A DNA stretch of 64,000 nt from Lithobates sylvaticus (taxonomy: Eukaryota > Chordata > Amphibia > Anura > Ranidae), in the NCBI GenBank assembly GCA_028564925.1, contig CM053034.1:87088282-87152281 (forward strand), read 5' to 3'. Positions 59,861-64,000 of the stretch are shown in pieces. Position 1 is the stretch's first letter. Each line of letters begins with the position of its first letter. The notes beneath the pieces are model-generated. The model saw only the letters and a program-made list of their open reading frames with translations, made no database searches and was not told the origin of the DNA. A program made the position numbers and the translations under genes.

Positions 59861-60479
59861 TCTCCACGTCTCACTTCAACTTCTATATGGCTCTGACCTC
59901 TGCACCACTTTCCTCCATCTGCATCTCCCTTGTCCCTGCCTTGGGTGCAGGGCAGGCAGGGGTCTGTGAAAGCTGTTCTTGTAAATACAGAAAGTTTCTG
60001 TGTTTACAAGTAACGGTGGTGGACAGGGAGCAGAGGGAGAGCCAGAGCTGGGTGCGAGGCAAGATTCAGCTCACAGGCTTTTTGTTTGATGCATGTGGTA
60101 TGAAGACACCCCCCAAAGGTCCCCCCAAAATACATACTAGACCCTTAAGGGCGTTGGCTTGTCCTTTTTCTATCCTTGGATGTCTGTGAGGAAATAAACA
60201 TACTTTGACTCAAACCTATGGTGTGACACTATTCTCCATAAGCCTAATACATCTGATGAAGCAATTAAAATCAGCACATAATATCATATTGTGTTATTTA
60301 CCAGCATTTAAAACAGCATTTTTCTTTGTTTGCAAATGTCAGTTTTGCTGTAGTACATTGTATACATTGTACAGGGGCTCTAAAAAATGTGAACAGAGCT
60401 ATGGGGGGTACCTCATCCTATAAAACGTTAAAAAAAAAAACAAGGAAGGAAAACCAGATGGACTATACCGGTACCTGAA

Positions 60480-60990
60480 CAAGATGTACAAATAGATGCT
60501 TATAAATTTCTATATATTTTTATTGATACAAAATAGGATATTAAATACATGAATTTAAAAGAATATTTATCACATGTACATTCACATATGAATGACAAAA
60601 GATCATAAAGTGTGTCACAAATACTGGTTGATACTGGTTGACGCGTTTCGCCAAAGGCTTCTTCAGAACCAAGTAGAGACAGTCATGACACCTAAAGAGA
60701 TCAACAGAGAGCATGGGAAATACATGAGGTAGGGGGTCAATTTGATATGATTTAATATTATATGATTATATAGTTATATTAGGCAATAATTCATTAGTGT
60801 ATATACCACCAGTGTAGAAAATTAATTAATTATATCAGCCTACCTTCATGAAGTCTACATCTAAAAGCCCAACAAAGTGGCTTATTCGCCTGGAAGCGAT
60901 GTGTTACCCAAGATTACCAATAGGGTGATAGGACGATGTGTGCTTTCCTAGAGGACTAGGAGTAGGTAGAGGAAGAGAGAATCTATGTCT
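60480..60990 (-). mobile_element. Penelope-like terminal fragment
   Basis: Contains the hammerhead-like motif at 60630-60675 and, on the minus strand, downstream 'atcaataaaaatatatagaa'. No GIY-YIG or RT sequence was found around it. Confidence 0.45.
60630..60675 (-). ncRNA. hammerhead-ribozyme-like motif, best of the window
   Basis: On the minus strand: stem I TGGTT, CTGAAGA box, stem II GCC-TTT-GGC, GAAA, short ACGCGT stem III, then GTC cleavage triplet and AACCA closing stem I (6 bp with a G-U). One extra A lies between the CUGANGA box and stem II, a feature shared with many Penelope-like copies as I recall, so activity needs testing. Confidence 0.5.
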
Positions 60991-61059
60991 AAAAAATAAA
61001 AACAACAAAAAAGAAAATATACAATATATCATATAGATCAAGAAGCTGGATTTTTCAGA

Positions 61060-61225
61060 TTGTCACTTGCCACGTCACCTGCCACCATTTGCATATTCTC
61101 ACTTGCCACCATTTACAGTTTGTCACTTGCCACCATTTGCCGATTGTCACTTGCCACATCACTTGCCACCATTTGCAGATTGTTACATCACTTGCCACCA
61201 TTTCCAGATTGTCACTTGCAGATGC
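61060..61225. repeat. minisatellite 'cttgccaccatttgcagatt'
   Basis: Six to seven imperfect copies of 'tgtcacttgccaccatttgc'-type units, 15-30 bp apart. It ends at the L2/CR1 fragment. Thr/His/Leu-rich frames here are repeat translations. Confidence 0.8.
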
Positions 61226-61690
61226 CAGGGTGCAGGGTGTAATCCTTGACTCTGACCTCTCCTTCAGCCCCCATATCCAATTATGAATGCTGCTGGTAGA
61301 CTAATACACCTCACTAATCGATCCGTGACTGCTGCCCTTCTCTGCCAATCGCTTCACTGGCTTCCCCTACCCCACCGTATAAAATTCAAAATGCTAACCA
61401 CAACATACAAGGCCATCCACAACATTGCCCTTAGCAACATCATCAACCTCATCTGCAGATATCACCCAAAGCGCCCCCTCCGCTCCTCCCAGGACCTCCT
61501 GCTCTCTAGCTCCCTTGTTACCTCCTCCCATGCTTGCCTTCCGGACTTCTCCAGAGCCTCTCCAATCCCCTGGAATTCCCTGCCCCAGTATATCTGATTA
61601 GCCCCTAACCTGTCCACCTTTAGGAGATCCCTGAAAACTCACTTATTCAGGGAAGCCTATCCCACACCCACCTAAGAACTGTCCCAGAGC
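61226..61690 (+). pseudogene. L2/CR1-type LINE ORF2 C-terminal fragment
   Basis: 'VQGVILDSDLSFSPHIQL' (61233-61286) is the L2/CR1 RT-thumb motif. 'SLHWLPLPHRIKFKMLTTTY' and 'KAIHNIALSNII' follow in another frame, then 'PWNSLPQYI' and, after a stop, 'STFRRSLKTHLFREAY', the typical LINE tail (LPxHIR, F+..LKTHLF). Frame changes and one stop make it dead. The 3' end is cut by the poly(T) start of L1-D. Confidence 0.8.
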
Positions 61691-61719
61691 CACCCCCATC
61701 AAATCATCCACCGCAGCTA

Positions 61720-64000
61720 TTTTTTTTTTTTTTTTTATCATTCAAAGTTTTATTAAGGAATAAACAGAATACAAATGATTCAACAGAAGTACATTGTCAA
61801 GATACATATGAACAGTGCTGTGGTATGATTGGTCGGTTACAACATTTGGTCACTTTGAAACAATCTGCATATTTAAACTGTGATATTTAAACTGTTTTAT
61901 TCGGCCATAGCTGGCTGAATGAGGCTTGGCTCGTGTTGCGTAGGAGCTGAAGCCGCTTCCCAAAAGTCATTGTGGAAATGTACTTGGGGTGAATGGATAG
62001 AATTAAGGATAGTTAGGGTGTTAAGGGGGGGAGAAAGAGGAAGTAGAGAGAAAGAAGCAAAGGCTATCCTGTGCTAACGACTGCAAGTGGATCTAAACAT
62101 ATATCTTCAGCTAGGTAGTTTCTTCATTAGTACACATCAGCATTCAGAAAGTTACATCAGATCGATGTTTTTGTCTGTGCTTCAGACAACATTGTTATGA
62201 ACATCTGGCTTTACCCGTCTACGTGGCCAGTGCCAGATACTCCTGGGTAAGTCTGTAGTTAAACCAGGGAGACCAGGTCTTGAGATAACGTTCAGCCTTT
62301 TCCTCAGCTTGTGCTTTTGTATCCTCCATCTCGCAAATGTGAGACATTTTATGGAGCCACTCCTTCACCGTCGGGACCGAAGTGGATTTCCAATGGAGTG
62401 GAATGATTGTGTTAGCTGCTATCAGCAGGAATTTGGATAGACAGTTTTTGTATTTGCTTATGGAAAAATTAGAAATATGTAGTAGGCAGTTTGCTGCGTT
62501 TAAAACAAGCCTGGTCTCCGTGATATGGTATATTAGATCTGTTACTGCATTCCAGAAGGGCATCAGCTTCTCACAATGCCACCAGATATGTATGAGAGTG
62601 CCTCTTTCTTTGCCACATCTCCAACACATATCACTAGACTGTGGGTACCATTTGTGAATCTTTACCGGAGTTGCATACCAATGCGTTAGAATCTTGTAAG
62701 CCGTTTCTTGTGCCCTAGTGCTAATAGAGCCTTTATGTGCCAATATACAGGCGCTCTCCCATTGCGAATCCGTGATATCCATACCCAAGGCATCCGACCA
62801 TCTCTCTCTGAACCTGTCCCGTGTGGGGGCGTCCTCCTGCTGTAGCCAACTATAGGCCGTTGAGGTAGTTTTGGGTATTTGTTCCCCTTTGAGGCACACC
62901 GACTCCATGACCGTGAGGCCTCTGGTGAAGTGTTCCTTCCTAGAGTGATTGTGTGCATATGTGCGTATCTGAAAGTATGTCCATAAGGGTAAAGAGGGTA
63001 TATTATTTTCTGTTTTAAGGTCTGAGAAGTCCACGATATCTCCTCTATTGAAACAATGTGTAGCGAGGAGTGGTGAGTTGTTGTCATCTCGTAGGAGACT
63101 TCTATTGCTTACACCCGGTGGGAGGTCAGGGTTGTTTGACAACGGGGTTAGGGGACCTATCGGGTGGAAGGATCTATTTCGTTTGGTCAGTAAGTGGAAA
63201 ATACCTAACGTGGTTCCTATGAGTGGGTGTTTTTTCAGTTCTGCTGGGTATTTATTTGGTGAAATCCAGGGCGAGTATTTCAGGGGAATCGGGCTTGATT
63301 CGTTCTCTAGTGATACCCAGTCCTTCAGGTCCGCATGGCAGTGCCAGTCTAAGATTCTGGCGATATGTGTGGCATGGTAGTATGATTTGTAGTCTGGGAC
63401 GCCTAGTCCTCCTTGTGCTTTGGTTTTAGTGAGTAGTGAGAATTTGATACGAGGTGTTTTGTGGGCCCATATGAATTTCATTTGGATAGCTTGGAGTGTC
63501 CTGAGGAAACTCTGAGGCAATTTAATTGGTAGGGTACGTAACAGGTATAACACTGTTGGCAGGATAACCATTTTGCAGATGGCTGCCCTGCCAAACCATG
63601 AGAACATCCTGGTGTGCCAACGGCCAAGATCCTCCCCTATCGATTTAAGAAGTGGTGTAAAGTTGTGCGGGAAAATATCGGTCAGTTTAGGAGTCAGCCA
63701 AACTCCCAGGTACCTGACTGCCTTAGTGACCCACTTAAAGGGATTATTGTCCATAGCGGCCCTGAGTGTAGTCCCTGGGAGCGTGACATTAAGGGCTTCT
63801 GACTTGGAGTAATTTATCTTCAGGTAGGACACATACCCGTAGGACTTAAACTCTTTCAAGAGGGAGGGGATCGAGATGTGGGGCTCTGTCAGGAAGAAGG
63901 CCAGGTCATCTGCGTAAGCAGCTATTTTGTACTCCCTACCCGCTATCTTGTAGCCGTGTATAGAACTATTTGCTAGGATCTTCCTTATGAATGGTTCTAG
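61720..64000 (-). mobile_element. LINE L1-D, young, runs off the window
   Basis: The minus-strand poly(A) appears as a T-run at 61720-61736. A 3' UTR of about 480 bp follows, then the open ORF2 to the window edge. It is inserted in or next to the L2/CR1 fragment. Only one junction is visible, so the target duplication cannot be checked. Confidence 0.85.
62219..64000 (-). CDS. L1-D ORF2, RT to C-terminus, open, partial
   Basis: 593 codons open from the window edge to the stop at 62219. The first residues read LEPFIRKILANSSIHGYKIA, then 'AAYADDLAFFLTEPH' with the catalytic YADD box (about 63893-63930), 'KAVRYLGVWLTPKL', 'GGLGVPDYKSYYHATHIARI', and the Cys/His knuckle 'CWRCGKERGTLIHIWWHCEK'. 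The end is 'YRLTQEYLALAT'. No frame break, so the copy is recent. This family differs from L1-C (YADDIILYM, different C-terminus). ORF2p nicks the target and reverse-transcribes L1 RNA; N-terminal domains lie beyond the window. Confidence 0.88.
   Translation of the reverse strand, partial: LEPFIRKILANSSIHGYKIAGREYKIAAYADDLAFFLTEPHISIPSLLKEFKSYGYVSYLKINYSKSEALNVTLPGTTLRAAMDNNPFKWVTKAVRYLGVWLTPKLTDIFPHNFTPLLKSIGEDLGRWHTRMFSWFGRAAICKMVILPTVLYLLRTLPIKLPQSFLRTLQAIQMKFIWAHKTPRIKFSLLTKTKAQGGLGVPDYKSYYHATHIARILDWHCHADLKDWVSLENESSPIPLKYSPWISPNKYPAELKKHPLIGTTLGIFHLLTKRNRSFHPIGPLTPLSNNPDLPPGVSNRSLLRDDNNSPLLATHCFNRGDIVDFSDLKTENNIPSLPLWTYFQIRTYAHNHSRKEHFTRGLTVMESVCLKGEQIPKTTSTAYSWLQQEDAPTRDRFRERWSDALGMDITDSQWESACILAHKGSISTRAQETAYKILTHWYATPVKIHKWYPQSSDMCWRCGKERGTLIHIWWHCEKLMPFWNAVTDLIYHITETRLVLNAANCLLHISNFSISKYKNCLSKFLLIAANTIIPLHWKSTSVPTVKEWLHKMSHICEMEDTKAQAEEKAERYLKTWSPWFNYRLTQEYLALAT

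Noticed and set aside
59737-60189. 150-aa plus-strand frame after exon E
   Set aside because: Its start is minisatellite. No Cys pattern of the remaining C8/TIL domain and no proper acceptor were seen.

Overview
The window looks like intronic and exonic DNA of a true frog (Ranidae or a close relative). A complete 340-codon Tc1 transposase of the Frog Prince type (described from Rana pipiens) lies in it. The rest is amphibian-style repeat DNA: Tc1/mariner, hAT, PIF/Harbinger, TTAA-target elements, L1 and L2/CR1 LINEs and Penelope-like elements. There is no bacterial-style operon. Coordinates were counted by hand, and element edges without a stated target-site duplication (TSD) may be off by a few to tens of bases.

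Host gene: five plus-strand exons (15336-15487, 44208-44346, 50601-50711, 56534-56713, 58913-59152) have AG/GT borders and compatible phases. They join into 274 codons covering the end of a TIL domain, the E' segment, a whole VWD domain and the start of a C8 domain. This is the D'D3 assembly of a secreted gel-forming mucin (MUC2/MUC5AC/MUC5B type). Earlier and later exons are outside the window. Introns are about 28.7, 6.3, 5.8 and 2.2 kb and consist mostly of transposons.

Layout: 1-1240 hAT, Penelope-like and Harbinger pieces; 1.4-14.9 kb an old L1 (L1-A) broken by a solo LTR, a 7.1-kb TTAA element (itself holding a 6.1-kb TTAA element) and a Harbinger MITE; 15.3 kb mucin exon; 16-19 kb repeats with a decayed Tc1; 19.1-41.7 kb a second old L1 (L1-B) holding the intact Frog Prince-like element and a 16.3-kb nested stack. 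The stack runs Penelope-like element > MITE > 13.5-kb hAT element > 6.3-kb nearly intact L1 (L1-C), and almost every joint has a clean target duplication. From 41.7 to 61 kb come the other exons among hAT, Tc1, TTAA and MITE copies. From 61.2 kb there is an L2/CR1 fragment and a young minus-strand L1 (L1-D) running off the window.

No new host pathway or defence system was found. The most notable points are the datable nest, the intact Frog Prince-like copy, a ~1.1-kb palindrome in a TTAA element, hammerhead-like motifs in Penelope-like termini, and MITEs carrying consensus splice donors inside a host gene.
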